Notes under the pieces: model-generated
Databases searched by the model: none
The model's input: the letters and a program-made list of their open reading frames with translations, nothing else
What the model was told of the DNA's origin: nothing
Translations under genes and position numbers: made by a program
From: Psychrobacter arenosus
GTDB lineage: Bacteria; Pseudomonadota; Gammaproteobacteria; Pseudomonadales; Moraxellaceae
DNA: 64,000 nt
Direction: 5' to 3'
NCBI RefSeq assembly: GCF_904848165.1
Contig: NZ_LR884459.1
Span: forward strand, 2,356,001 to 2,420,000
In this document: positions 19,434 through 27,991 of the stretch, in pieces
Layout: each line of letters opens with the position of its first letter
Numbering within the stretch: the stretch's first letter is position 1

Positions 19434-20174
19434 TTACTTTAAGCATGTAGTCATAAAGTTGATCATTTTATCCCAGCTTTGCGTCGCAGCAGCTTCGTTA
19501 TAACCTAGATCGACGCCATTTTCGGCAGCACGTTTGTCGGCGTCAGGATTAGTAAAGCCGTGTTTCGCATTGTCATACACATCGACATGGTAGCTGACGC
19601 CGGCGTTATCGAGCTCTTTTTTCAGCGCTTCAATACCTGCCATCGGTACCATAGAATCCTCTGCGCCATGAGCAACCAATACTTCCGCGTTAAACTTACC
19701 TTTTTCAGCAGGCTGCTTAGGCGTTGGGTTACCGTGGAAGGTTGCCACAGCCTTAACGGGCATACCTTCGCGCGCCATGTCTAATGCGATTTTGCCGCCA
19801 AAGCAATAACCAATCACACCCAGTCGCTTGCTATCTACCGCCATCTGATCGCTAAAGTCATTAAGGACCAATTGGCAACGTCCCATTAGCATGTCTTGAT
19901 CGGCCAACATCTGCTCCATCCATTCATTGGCTTGGGCAGCATCCGAAGTGAGCTTGCCTTCACCAAACACATCGATGACGACCGCTGCAAAGCCTGCCTT
20001 AGCTAATTTTTCACAGACAGAACGTGGGTAATCAACGACACCCCACCACTCTGGTGCTACTAAAATGCCCGGTGCTGGATTTTCTGCACTGGCACCTTCT
20101 GGTAAGGCTACATAGCTTAAAAGTTCCACACCTTCTGCTGAGGTGCTAGCGAGTTCAAAAGTTTTAATACTCAT
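19434..20174 (-). CDS. Dienelactone hydrolase family protein
   Basis: Alpha/beta hydrolase of 246 residues. The nucleophile is Cys124 in GYCFGG, characteristic of dienelactone hydrolases; the acid is in AHGAEDSMVP and the His in AKHGFTNP. Members include carboxymethylenebutenolidase, but most chromosomal copies act on unknown lactones or esters. No aromatic-degradation genes lie nearby. AAGGA precedes the ATG. Confidence 0.88.
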   Translation of the reverse strand: MSIKTFELASTSAEGVELLSYVALPEGASAENPAPGILVAPEWWGVVDYPRSVCEKLAKAGFAAVVIDVFGEGKLTSDAAQANEWMEQMLADQDMLMGRCQLVLNDFSDQMAVDSKRLGVIGYCFGGKIALDMAREGMPVKAVATFHGNPTPKQPAEKGKFNAEVLVAHGAEDSMVPMAGIEALKKELDNAGVSYHVDVYDNAKHGFTNPDADKRAAENGVDLGYNEAAATQSWDKMINFMTTCLK

Positions 20175-20409
20175 ATAATTTCCTTATTTATTTAATTTAT
20201 TCATTAGGATTTGTTTTGACATCTTTTTATAAAAGATAATGAGTGCCGCTGATGCAAACTGTAGTAAGTAAGCTAATTTATTGGTTTTAAACTATAGGCT
20301 TAACTCATTGCTGAATCTGGATTTACGGCCAACTTGCTCACTTACCTTAACGCTCAGCCGCTCGAAAAACAGCTATAATACTGTAACTAACCCTAACTGA
20401 TTGCTGCTC

Positions 20410-21003
20410 ATGATTAACCTCTTCACGCCATCCTCTCCTAATCCAACGCTAGGCGAAATTACAGACAAACATACTGATATAAAAATCGAATCAGCAGCTG
20501 CAAAAGCTAGCTTGCAAGAGTCATCTAGCGCCCCTACTTTACGCCCACTATTTTGGCAAAGTTTCGCTTTGGATGAACTCACTACAGTAGAGTGGGAAGC
20601 CTTATGTGACGGCTGCGGAGCTTGTTGTCTGGTGAAGTTTTTGGAAGATTACGACGATCAGACCGACGTTGAATATACTGACGTGGCTTGTCGCTTATTA
20701 GATTGCGAGTCGGGTTACTGTTCTAACTATGCCGACCGCCAGCAATATGTGCCCGATTGTGTCTCGCTAACCTACGATAAATTGGTCGATATGATGTGGT
20801 TACCCAGTAACTGCGCTTACAAACGCTTATATTTAGGCCAAGATTTACCCGAGTGGCATTTGCTAATTACCGGCGATGCGGTAGCCACGCAACATGGTAT
20901 GCGAGCGGCAGGGGTAGGGGTAGCAGGGCGTTGCATTAGTGAAGTGGGCGTTGGCGAAGAGGAATTAGAAGAGCGGGTTGTGACTTGGATTGAGGTTAAT
21001 TAA
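20410..21003 (+). CDS. ycgN: YcgN family (UPF0260) cysteine cluster protein
   Basis: A protein of about 197 residues with many conserved Cys: CDGCGACCLVKF, CRLLDCESGYC, DCVSL and NCAYKRLY. This pattern is that of YcgN/UPF0260, probably a metal-binding protein of unknown function. I chose the ATG at 20410; the longer frame begins with TTG. The last 28 codons occur again at 21499-21589, identical in protein apart from two missing residues and the last residue, but with several synonymous base differences. A small AT-rich gene begins 6 bp after its stop. Confidence 0.88.
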   Translation: MINLFTPSSPNPTLGEITDKHTDIKIESAAAKASLQESSSAPTLRPLFWQSFALDELTTVEWEALCDGCGACCLVKFLEDYDDQTDVEYTDVACRLLDCESGYCSNYADRQQYVPDCVSLTYDKLVDMMWLPSNCAYKRLYLGQDLPEWHLLITGDAVATQHGMRAAGVGVAGRCISEVGVGEEELEERVVTWIEVN

Positions 21004-21009
21004 AGAGAT

Positions 21010-21255
21010 ATGAAAAAAAGCTTGGAAGAAATTAAATCAAATAGAGCTGATTGGGAAGCTATTGCATACGCTTTTTACTCACTTGCACATAACGATTTTA
21101 GTATATGGGATAATCTGTCATATGATCTAAAAGATAGCGAGGTAGGAACGATATGTCAAAAGTATATCGATACTAAAGACTATAAGTACGTTAGAGAAGC
21201 AGGTCAAATGCTTGCTGGAGAGCACTGGTTTACTGCATTAGGAAGAACATTTTAA
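21010..21255 (+). CDS. Small AT-rich protein of unknown function (possible cargo/immunity-like)
   Basis: An 81-residue soluble protein (MKKSLEEIKSNRADWEAI...) that I do not recognise. It is rich in Asp, Lys, Tyr and Trp and lower in GC than ycgN and DUF4105. It starts 6 bp after ycgN with an AAAGAG ribosome-binding site, and is followed by a fragment of the DUF4105 gene on the other strand. Such small, acidic, AT-rich genes often are immunity proteins, but that is only a guess here. It sits in the first of two duplicated ycgN/DUF4105 intervals. Confidence 0.55.
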   Translation: MKKSLEEIKSNRADWEAIAYAFYSLAHNDFSIWDNLSYDLKDSEVGTICQKYIDTKDYKYVREAGQMLAGEHWFTALGRTF

Positions 21256-21285
21256 TGCTTAGCTTAACGAGCAAAGGACACTTGG

Positions 21286-21504
21286 TTAATTTTCTTTAAG
21301 CATAGTATCAGTCAGTCCTTTCCGAATCAGCTTGGAATAAGCATCGACAGACTGCTTTTCTGCCGCGCTAAAAGTTTGAGTTTTTGGATTGGTATGCGAC
21401 TGGCGATACCATTCCTTCATTGACCATTTGCCGTCTTGATTATCTTGGTCATTCTTACTAGCACCACTTTGCTCGCTAGCCGTAGATTTGTTAGCAATAG
21501 CGGC
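21286..21504 (-). pseudogene. Truncated second copy of the DUF4105 gene 3' end
   Basis: The minus strand reads about 72 codons in an unbroken frame homologous to the end of the full DUF4105 gene at 23485-24741. Shared segments include NQDGKWSM, EWYRQSH, NPKT and QSVDAYSKLIR. It ends in its own TAA with a different tail (GLTDTMLKEN). Its upstream border is an abrupt join at the 6-bp sequence AGCGGC (21499-21504), which also occurs at the matching points in ycgN and full DUF4105. No promoter or start is present, so it is a fragment, not a working gene. Confidence 0.85.
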
Positions 21505-21589
21505 AGGGGTAGCAGGGCGTTGTATTAGTGAAGTGGGCGTGGGTGAAGAAGAGTTAGAAGAGCGGGTTGTGACTTGGATTGAGGTTTAG
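21499..21589 (+). pseudogene. Truncated second copy of the ycgN 3' end
   Basis: Encodes the last 28 codons of ycgN in frame up to TAG, with protein nearly identical to the resident gene (CISEVGVGEEELEERV) but several third-position changes. One GVGVAG repeat unit is shortened to GVAG. Similarity stops at the stop codon. Synonymous divergence suggests that the copy came from a related strain's functional allele rather than from decay of a recent duplicate. Confidence 0.85.
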
Positions 21590-21929
21590 AGGTAGATGAT
21601 AAAAATGGGTTTCTATTCACTCTATCCAATTTATTAGCTGCGATTGAGTCTATGTCATAAATGTACTGCATCATATAGTTTATGGGAAGCTCGTAATATG
21701 CCTTATGGGAGCAGCACGGTTCCCTAGTGAGGACTTGAATACTAGGCTGTGTGCTAATGATGTCAACGTTTTAACTCACTAAGATAGTCGCAGTGTACTT
21801 TATGGTGTACATGCAGTAAGCTTTTTGATGTTGAGTCGCATTACTGCTACTTGTATTAAATAATTTAGCAGGTAGCTTGATAGGTACTACACTAGTAATC
21901 ACCATAATTCATTCTCAAGAGCAATAAAA
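21590..21929. other. Gene-free AT-rich spacer in the accessory pocket
   Basis: No credible coding frame on either strand. A short inverted repeat around TGTAC/GTACA lies near 21795-21815. The composition resembles the cargo genes rather than the flanking core genes. Confidence 0.4.
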
Positions 21930-22379
21930 ATGAGTAGCTTAGTCAATTATGATGAAAACATATCCATTCAGCTTGCACCAGTTTCTTATAATGAGTTTGG
22001 CGTAATGTGCAGCTTGGAAGTAAAAACAAAGCTGATATGCTTGGATTTTAAAAATGTTAATGAAGTAAATAGATATATGTCATATGAGAATATAACTTAT
22101 CTGCAAAAACAACTTACAAAGCTGGATAATTTAGATCAGTTTGAAGAGGAGGATGAACTAGTCTTTTCTATCTATCCTATTGATATGTTCTTCACTATGG
22201 ATATCTTTAAATCAAATGACTACTTGTTGTTTATCAAGCTAAGAGTGCCTGTTGGAGTTTATACAAACAGTAAAATTACAGGATATGACTTTGGTTTGGA
22301 TTTTTCCGTTAGGGCAAGTGCTTTTAAATTGTTTTTAGAGGATTTTCTCAATGATTGCCAAGAAATGTCGATTTCTTAA
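21930..22379 (+). CDS. Hypothetical AT-rich protein (distantly WapI/immunity-like?)
   Basis: A 149-residue acidic, beta-rich soluble protein (MSSLVNYDENISIQL...) without a recognised domain. The layout, with alternating hydrophobic strands and a C-terminal helix with FKLFLEDFLNDC, faintly recalls small immunity proteins such as the WapI group, but I cannot confirm this. The ribosome-binding site is weak (AAGAG). It lies in the second duplicated ycgN/DUF4105 interval and is AT-rich relative to its neighbours. Confidence 0.5.
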   Translation: MSSLVNYDENISIQLAPVSYNEFGVMCSLEVKTKLICLDFKNVNEVNRYMSYENITYLQKQLTKLDNLDQFEEEDELVFSIYPIDMFFTMDIFKSNDYLLFIKLRVPVGVYTNSKITGYDFGLDFSVRASAFKLFLEDFLNDCQEMSIS

Positions 22380-22686
22380 TAACCTATCTGTAAGTGAGGT
22401 GTGCTTATGGCGAACCAATCATGTGCTTTCACTGGTTCGGTGCGCTATACAGGCATCTAACTACTCATGTTGCATACGAATTGCATGATTACTAAATCGA
22501 TAGAACAGACTATTATTAAGCGGTAGGCTTAAAACCTCCCAAGTTAGTTTCTACCGACTTTACAGCATATCACCACCACATGTAACAATGAGCGTTAGGT
22601 TATTAGTGATGCTTTCAGAGGCTTAATTTTCTAGGCATAGCTACTGTTTTTTAATTAGCTCTTTTATGCTAGACGTTGATTAATTA
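22380..22686. other. Gene-free spacer between two unknown genes
   Basis: About 300 AT-rich bases between genes that converge. I see no gene, repeat or clear terminator in it. Confidence 0.35.
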
Positions 22687-23073
22687 TTAGAAGAAAACAC
22701 CTTCAATATATAATAAGTAAAACACATACATAATTAAGCTTAGGACAAAAGCAATAATAAACTTAAAAATACTATTTAATATCTGACTAGTATTGCTTTT
22801 GGATATTATTGTCAAAAATAAAAATATTATTGATGAATAAATTCCATAGTAATAAACACTGAGTAATATTACAAAGAATACAACTAACTTAATTGTATTC
22901 TTGTGAAAAAATCTATAGCTATATATAAATGGGATGCACAATAAAACTAACCAAGAGATTTCTATCGTATCAGAATATAGACATTGTCTCATTGGACAAT
23001 AAATATTAATTAGCAATACTGTGATAATACTTATTGAAAGATAATAGGTAATTAATATGCTGATTTTTTTCAT
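22687..23073 (-). CDS. Small hydrophobic membrane protein of unknown function
   Basis: 128 residues, very AT-rich, with about four membrane helices: residues 5-25, about 38-53, 62-80 and 100-122. The opening MKKISILITYYLSISIITVL is a membrane anchor. There is no recognised family. An AAAGGT ribosome-binding site precedes the ATG. It could be a membrane immunity protein or other cargo of the accessory pocket; this is speculative. Confidence 0.5.
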   Translation of the reverse strand: MKKISILITYYLSISIITVLLINIYCPMRQCLYSDTIEISWLVLLCIPFIYSYRFFHKNTIKLVVFFVILLSVYYYGIYSSIIFLFLTIISKSNTSQILNSIFKFIIAFVLSLIMYVFYLLYIEGVFF

Positions 23074-23484
23074 GACTCTTTACCTTTATTTTTAAAATTC
23101 TCAATCACAGTATTTCTTTCATTAAATCTCTTGCATAAGTTGGCACTATCCGTTGAAGCTTAGCTATTGGAAGCCAATAAAATGGTGCTTTTGCAAGAAA
23201 TTTACTCTGAAATATCTAAAAATCACCAGTAATTTTTTTTTGGAATTATTGATTCAAAATTAATATTATGAATTAGGGTATACCCTAGCAGAACCAGTTA
23301 TTTCAGCCTTTAAACCGATTAAGAAACCACTTAAAACAGACTGGTGTAATGGAACCACTTAGAACGTTAATAGGTGCTAGGTTTATAAGGCTTAACTTTA
23401 ATACTAAAGGGCTAAGAGTTTAATCTCCTAGCTCTTTTTTATTGCCTAATAAATAATAAACCCAGAATAAAGGACAGTAAGAAT
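23074..23484. other. AT-rich spacer with one terminator-like hairpin
   Basis: No gene is seen. At 23409-23440 a plus-strand hairpin (arms GGGCTA and TAGCTC plus inner GAG/CTC) is followed by TTTTTT. It would stop transcription entering the convergent DUF4105 gene. The rest is AT-rich without recognisable structure. Confidence 0.45.
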
Positions 23485-24741
23485 TTACGGGGTATCTGTT
23501 GAATCGTCCGGCATGAGCACAGTTTTAGGCAAGCCCTGACGAATCAGCTTGGAGTAAGCATCGACAGACTGATTGTCTTGAGCACTAAAGGTTTTAGTCT
23601 TCGGATTAATATGCGACTGACGATACCACTCATCCATTGACCACTTGCCGTCTTGATTATTCTGATCATTGTTATCAGTGCTATTTTGCTCGGTGACCGC
23701 TGCTTGATTGGTAATAGCGGCTTGTTTAGCAGAATTAGTATTGGGGGTATTCGGTAGGATGCCTAAGTCATACAGATAATTGGGCAACCAACCGGATACC
23801 CAAACACGGTAGTCCCAAGGTAGCTCACCACCACTGATAGCATGCGCCATATAAAAGATGATGTTGGTGCAATTGCTGGTCAGCGTGTTATACCACTGCG
23901 GCTGCGCTTGCAAATCATCGGCAGCAGTAAGATAGGCCTCAAACAGTTTCTGTATTTCTGCTTTTGTCAGATTATCGATAGGGAATAGATAGACTTGTTC
24001 GCCGCGCGCATTGGTACGGGTATAAATAATATCGCGTTCCTCAGCAGCGACCAGACTGAGTTCATACTGCTTAAAAAAACCGCCAATTGCCGAAAAGCTT
24101 TCATTCTTCTCTTTGCGAATCTCAAAAGAAAAAGACAGTGGTTGCGCATCCTCAAAGTGAAAACTCACCAAAGTGTGCGCAATCAATGGCCCCATCCAAT
24201 AAGCATTCGCAATATCCACCCCAGTAAGCTTAGAGAGGTCGACTTGGCGAGTCTGCCAGTGCTCATCTGCTGTTTCAGCCGTCTGCCAATCAAAGTTACG
24301 CACATTATGTAGGGTGACCAGATTCGGATTATTAGCATCGCGCTCGTAGTGTAAGACCTCGGCGACTTCAGGTTTCCAATCGCGTTGTTGCTGCGGGGCT
24401 AAGGAAACAAACCAAATCAGGCCCAATAACCAGATGCCTGTATAAAGCCAACCCAAACGCTTAGCAGAAGTGCCAGTGACACTAGGTTTATGACGGGCTA
24501 GTAATAAAGCCAATGCCAATAAAGCGACTACAGCAATCAAGGGCCAACGTAATAAAGGCGTGGCTGCCAGCTCATACCAGAATGCCGTGGTGAGCCAAGC
24601 CGCACTCAGGACAATAGCTATACTAGAGCCCCATTGCCATAGACGCGGTAACCAGCGTTTGGGTTTTTTGTGCCGCGTCAATGCTGACACGGGTTGAGTG
24701 CCAGTAGCAGTAGGACGGTTTGCATCATGAGACGGGGGCAT
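23485..24741 (-). CDS. DUF4105 membrane protein (Lnb N-terminal periplasmic domain family)
   Basis: 418 residues with three N-terminal membrane helices (about 35-55, 62-80, 92-110), then a periplasmic domain. The stretch QWYNTLTSNCTNIIFYMAHA contains the conserved Cys of the DUF4105 papain-like fold, and a His in LIAHTLVSFHF may be its partner. Function is unknown. The C-terminal 100 residues are hydrophilic with Asn/Gln runs. The last 75 codons occur again as a fragment at 21286-21504. It converges with ycgN across the accessory pocket. Confidence 0.85.
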   Translation of the reverse strand: MPPSHDANRPTATGTQPVSALTRHKKPKRWLPRLWQWGSSIAIVLSAAWLTTAFWYELAATPLLRWPLIAVVALLALALLLARHKPSVTGTSAKRLGWLYTGIWLLGLIWFVSLAPQQQRDWKPEVAEVLHYERDANNPNLVTLHNVRNFDWQTAETADEHWQTRQVDLSKLTGVDIANAYWMGPLIAHTLVSFHFEDAQPLSFSFEIRKEKNESFSAIGGFFKQYELSLVAAEERDIIYTRTNARGEQVYLFPIDNLTKAEIQKLFEAYLTAADDLQAQPQWYNTLTSNCTNIIFYMAHAISGGELPWDYRVWVSGWLPNYLYDLGILPNTPNTNSAKQAAITNQAAVTEQNSTDNNDQNNQDGKWSMDEWYRQSHINPKTKTFSAQDNQSVDAYSKLIRQGLPKTVLMPDDSTDTP

Positions 24742-24944
24742 GGCAGCGTTTACTTATAGGGAAATAATGACCATAGCAAACTTCTATCTACAGTGACAAG
24801 TGGCTGATTGGTAATCTCTTTTAATAGAGTGAGGTAGACAATAACAGGTTGCGAAATAGATATTTTTATCTTAAAGATTCGGCTCTGGTTAAAGAAGTCT
24901 TCTATAGCAATCCTTTATAGCGCAAAGGTTATGCTGATACTCCT

Positions 24945-24974
24945 TTGATAAAAGCTCAACATAGTGGATACAAT
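24945..24974 (+). promoter_or_regulatory. Possible promoter of corC-lnt
   Basis: TTGATA (24945-24950) and TACAAT (24969-24974) with an 18-bp spacer, about 80 bp before the chosen corC start. A reasonable sigma70 match, not unique. Confidence 0.4.
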
Positions 24975-25059
24975 TCACGTAAATTAGCCGTTGAATGTCA
25001 AATTGCCATGGGCTAAAGTGAGGGTAATTTGGTTCATAACGAGGTTAAATTACCCCACC

Positions 25060-25947
25060 ATGTCTGACGACACTCCCAGCTCAAGTAGCTGGTCCATGCG
25101 CGGCTTAAAACGTTGGTTGCAAGCTGCGCCTGAGACCCGCGACGAACTTATCAAGCTGGTGCACAATTCGCACCAATTTTTAGAGCCCGATACTGTAGAT
25201 ATGCTAGAAGGGGTGCTCGATTTGCCGGCCACGCAAGTGCGGGAAATCATGACGCCGCGCCCGCAAGTGATCGGCATCCATGAGAGCACCAGTCTGCCAG
25301 AGGTAATGGATATTATCTTGGAGACTACGCATTCGCGCTACCCTGTCTTTGACAGTCAGGATGATGATGCGGTCATTGGTATTTTATTGGCCAAAGATTT
25401 GATTCCGATTTTGGTGCATATGCTGCGCGACAATCAAGACGATATTGGCAGCACGCGCCTAAAAGACTTGGTGCGCCAACCGTTATATATTAATGAAACG
25501 GCACGCTCTGATACGCTGCTCCGCTCACTGCAGCGCACCCAAGTGCATATGGCCATTGTTGTCGATGAATTCGGTAACTTTGGCGGGGTCGTCACCATGG
25601 AAGACCTGTTAGAGGAAATCGTCGGTGATATCGTTGATGAGCACGATGACTTTGATGAAGACAGTGATATTAATAACATTGTTCCGCATCCTGACAAGCT
25701 CAACAGCTGGCTGGTACAAGCTTCGACGGTGATTGAAGACTGTAACGATGAGCTGGGCACGCGCTTTGATGACACCGATGTTGATACGATGGGCGGTCTG
25801 GTCATGCAAGCATTGGGTAACGTGGGTGACTTGGAAGGGGAAGTGGTTACAATTGATAATTGGCAAATTACTATCGTCAATGTCGAAGGCCGCTTTATTA
25901 AGTCCCTCGAGCTGACGCCTACGAATATCTCTGGGTTAGAAATTTAG
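25060..25947 (+). CDS. corC: CorC/HlyC family protein (two CBS domains)
   Basis: Cytoplasmic protein linked to magnesium/cobalt efflux in enterobacteria (YbeX/CorC). I chose the ATG at 25060 (MSDDTPSSSS); the longer frame adds 23 untypical residues. A CBS pair follows the signature VREIMTPRPQV and contains SRYPVF and MAIVVDEFGNFGGVVTMEDL; the last 80 residues form the transporter-associated CorC_HlyC domain. There is no membrane domain. A terminator follows, then lnt: the corC-lnt order is the same as in E. coli. Confidence 0.9.
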   Translation: MSDDTPSSSSWSMRGLKRWLQAAPETRDELIKLVHNSHQFLEPDTVDMLEGVLDLPATQVREIMTPRPQVIGIHESTSLPEVMDIILETTHSRYPVFDSQDDDAVIGILLAKDLIPILVHMLRDNQDDIGSTRLKDLVRQPLYINETARSDTLLRSLQRTQVHMAIVVDEFGNFGGVVTMEDLLEEIVGDIVDEHDDFDEDSDINNIVPHPDKLNSWLVQASTVIEDCNDELGTRFDDTDVDTMGGLVMQALGNVGDLEGEVVTIDNWQITIVNVEGRFIKSLELTPTNISGLEI

Positions 25948-25986
25948 CTGCTATTCACTATAGCACGGTGCAGTTGACGTGATTTT

Positions 25987-26036
25987 AAAGCCACTAAACA
26001 CTCCTTATTATGAGGTAGGGTTTAGTGGCTTTTTTT
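25987..26036 (+). terminator. Intrinsic terminator after corC
   Basis: A 12-bp stem AAAGCCACTAAA/TTTAGTGGCTTT with a run of T. It falls between corC and lnt, so lnt probably has its own promoter or depends on read-through. Confidence 0.85.
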
Positions 26037-26247
26037 GTATAACAACATCTAGAGCAGCTTAGCAATACAGCACCAGTATAAAGCGCGGCTATAAAGAGTC
26101 ACCAAGCGGTACGAAGCTGTTAGATAATTATTGGCGAACACTGCTATCATACGCACGACGAGTTTGTTGTCTCGGCTCTACTCTTTGCTGTTTTTATCTT
26201 ATTATCTTTTATATCACTATCATCCCTTAAGTTTTATTGGAAGTCCC

Positions 26248-27858
26248 ATGCGTCCTACCACTCATCATTTACAAAATCGTCTCGCCCGCAATCGTGAGAA
26301 TAGCGGCATTAAGCTACCAATGGCGCTGTCATTACTGATCGCTTGGTTGGCAGGGGCATTATTTACCTTAGCCTTAGCGCCCTACGGTTATTGGATATTA
26401 GCGATTGTATCGCCAGCGATTTTATATGCCTTGTTAATTCCTAAAATGACGGGCAAGCGCGCTTTCCTCATTGGGGAGGCTTATGGGATGGGCTTGTGGT
26501 GTGTGGGGGCCTTTTGGTTATACACCTCCATTCATGACTATGGCGATACCCCCGTCTGGCTATCGTTATTAGCGATTGCCGTAATGGGTTTAGGGATGGG
26601 CTTGTTCCATGGCTTTTTAGCCTTAGTGTTTAACCGTTATATGGGCAAGCAGCCTTTTGCTTTTGCCGCGCTGTGGGTACTACAAGAGTGGCTAAAAACT
26701 TGGCTATTTACCGGCTTTCCTTGGTTATTTGTCGGTTACGCCTTTACTGAGCAACAATGGGTTTCGTCACTTGCGCCAGTGCTTGGTGTCTTTGCGGTCT
26801 CTTTCGTTGCTGTATTATTGGCAGCAAGTTTGGTCGAGGCAGCTCGTCGTCGTGCGGGCTATTTAGTGGCTAGCGTGGCATTATTGGCCGTAAGTACAGT
26901 ATTGTGGTTGGTGAATCCACAATGGACGCAGGCAAAAGATGAGCCTAGATTAAAGGTTTCTTTGATTCAGGGTAATATTCCACAAGATTTAAAATGGCTG
27001 ACTGAGTTCCAGGTAGAAACTTTAGAGATTTATGCCGGGCTAAGCAGTACTGAGTGGGGCCGGGATATTGTGTTATGGCCTGAATCGTCTATTCCTATGT
27101 TTCAGACCGAAGCTTGGCCTTTTATTACCCAAATGGTCTCGAAAGCCCAAGAGTCTGGCACGACTTGGGTCACTGGTATTCCTTATAAAGACGATGCGGC
27201 TTTTGACCCCAAGACCCAGAAATACCCCCCATTTTATAACAGTGTCATTGCCTTAGGTTCACAAGCAGATGGCTTATATAAGAAGCAACGTTTAGTCCCC
27301 TTTGGCGAATATATTCCTTTTGAAGGGGCGCTAGATTTATTCCCTAATCTCGCCGGCAGTCAGGATATCATGAGCTATAGCCGCGGCAGTGCTGAGCAAT
27401 CACCGCTGCGAGTACGTGGCCATAATTTAGGCGCTGCAGTTTGCTATGAAGTGGCTTACCCTGATACCACACGTCGCAATGCGGCAGGTACGGATTTCTT
27501 ATTAACCATTTCCAATGATGCTTGGTTTGGCACTTCTGCCGGTCCATTGCAGCATTTACAAATGGTGCAGATGCGGGCGTTAGAGACAGGGCGCTGGTTT
27601 ATGCGCGCTACCAATACGGGCGTAACAGCTATCATCGATGAAAAAGGTCATATTGTAGAGCGCGCACCGCAGTTTGAGCGGTTGGTATTGCGCGGTGAGA
27701 TTGAAGCGCGTACGGGTACCACTCCCTTTGTTCGCTTTGGCAGTACGCCCATTTTAATCATCGCAGCTTTGCTATTGTTACTTAGCTATCTAGGGGCGCG
27801 CGCAGGTCGCCGCAGATATGCAAAAGTGTTGCCAAATCATAAGGGCCTAGAGAAATAA
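26248..27858 (+). CDS. lnt: Apolipoprotein N-acyltransferase
   Basis: Inner-membrane enzyme that adds the third acyl chain to bacterial lipoproteins. I chose the ATG at 26248 (MRPTTHHL); the longer frame starts at TTG. About six to seven N-terminal helices are followed by the periplasmic nitrilase domain with the Glu-Lys-Cys triad: LWPESSIP (Glu), YKKQRLVPFGEYIPF (Lys) and GAAVCYEVAYPD (Cys). A last helix closes it. About 536 residues, normal. Substrates here would include the lipoproteins at 9432, 52922 and 55151. Confidence 0.94.
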   Translation: MRPTTHHLQNRLARNRENSGIKLPMALSLLIAWLAGALFTLALAPYGYWILAIVSPAILYALLIPKMTGKRAFLIGEAYGMGLWCVGAFWLYTSIHDYGDTPVWLSLLAIAVMGLGMGLFHGFLALVFNRYMGKQPFAFAALWVLQEWLKTWLFTGFPWLFVGYAFTEQQWVSSLAPVLGVFAVSFVAVLLAASLVEAARRRAGYLVASVALLAVSTVLWLVNPQWTQAKDEPRLKVSLIQGNIPQDLKWLTEFQVETLEIYAGLSSTEWGRDIVLWPESSIPMFQTEAWPFITQMVSKAQESGTTWVTGIPYKDDAAFDPKTQKYPPFYNSVIALGSQADGLYKKQRLVPFGEYIPFEGALDLFPNLAGSQDIMSYSRGSAEQSPLRVRGHNLGAAVCYEVAYPDTTRRNAAGTDFLLTISNDAWFGTSAGPLQHLQMVQMRALETGRWFMRATNTGVTAIIDEKGHIVERAPQFERLVLRGEIEARTGTTPFVRFGSTPILIIAALLLLLSYLGARAGRRRYAKVLPNHKGLEK

Positions 27859-27883
27859 CAGACATTTATAGCAGCGCTAGGCA

Positions 27884-27978
27884 ATTTGTGCACATTAATC
27901 CCCTTAAAAACCTGTGGGTTTGCACAAATCACTATAAATTACGATATAATAGGCTAAAATTTTTAACCTCTTTGTGCA
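27884..27978 (+). promoter_or_regulatory. Promoter with three TTTGTGCA half-sites
   Basis: ATTTGTGCA (27884-27892) and its inverse TGCACAAAT (27921-27929) are 28 bp apart, and TTTGTGCA returns at 27971-27978. A -10 box TATAAT lies at 27945-27950, with TTGCAC (27920-27925) as a weak -35 that the middle copy overlaps. The layout looks like an operator for the next gene; the regulator is unknown. Confidence 0.5.
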
Positions 27979-27991
27979 AGGTAGGTCAGAC

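Noticed and set aside
25434..25880. Long minus-strand frames inside corC and other core genes
   Set aside because: Shadows of well-supported genes on the other strand.
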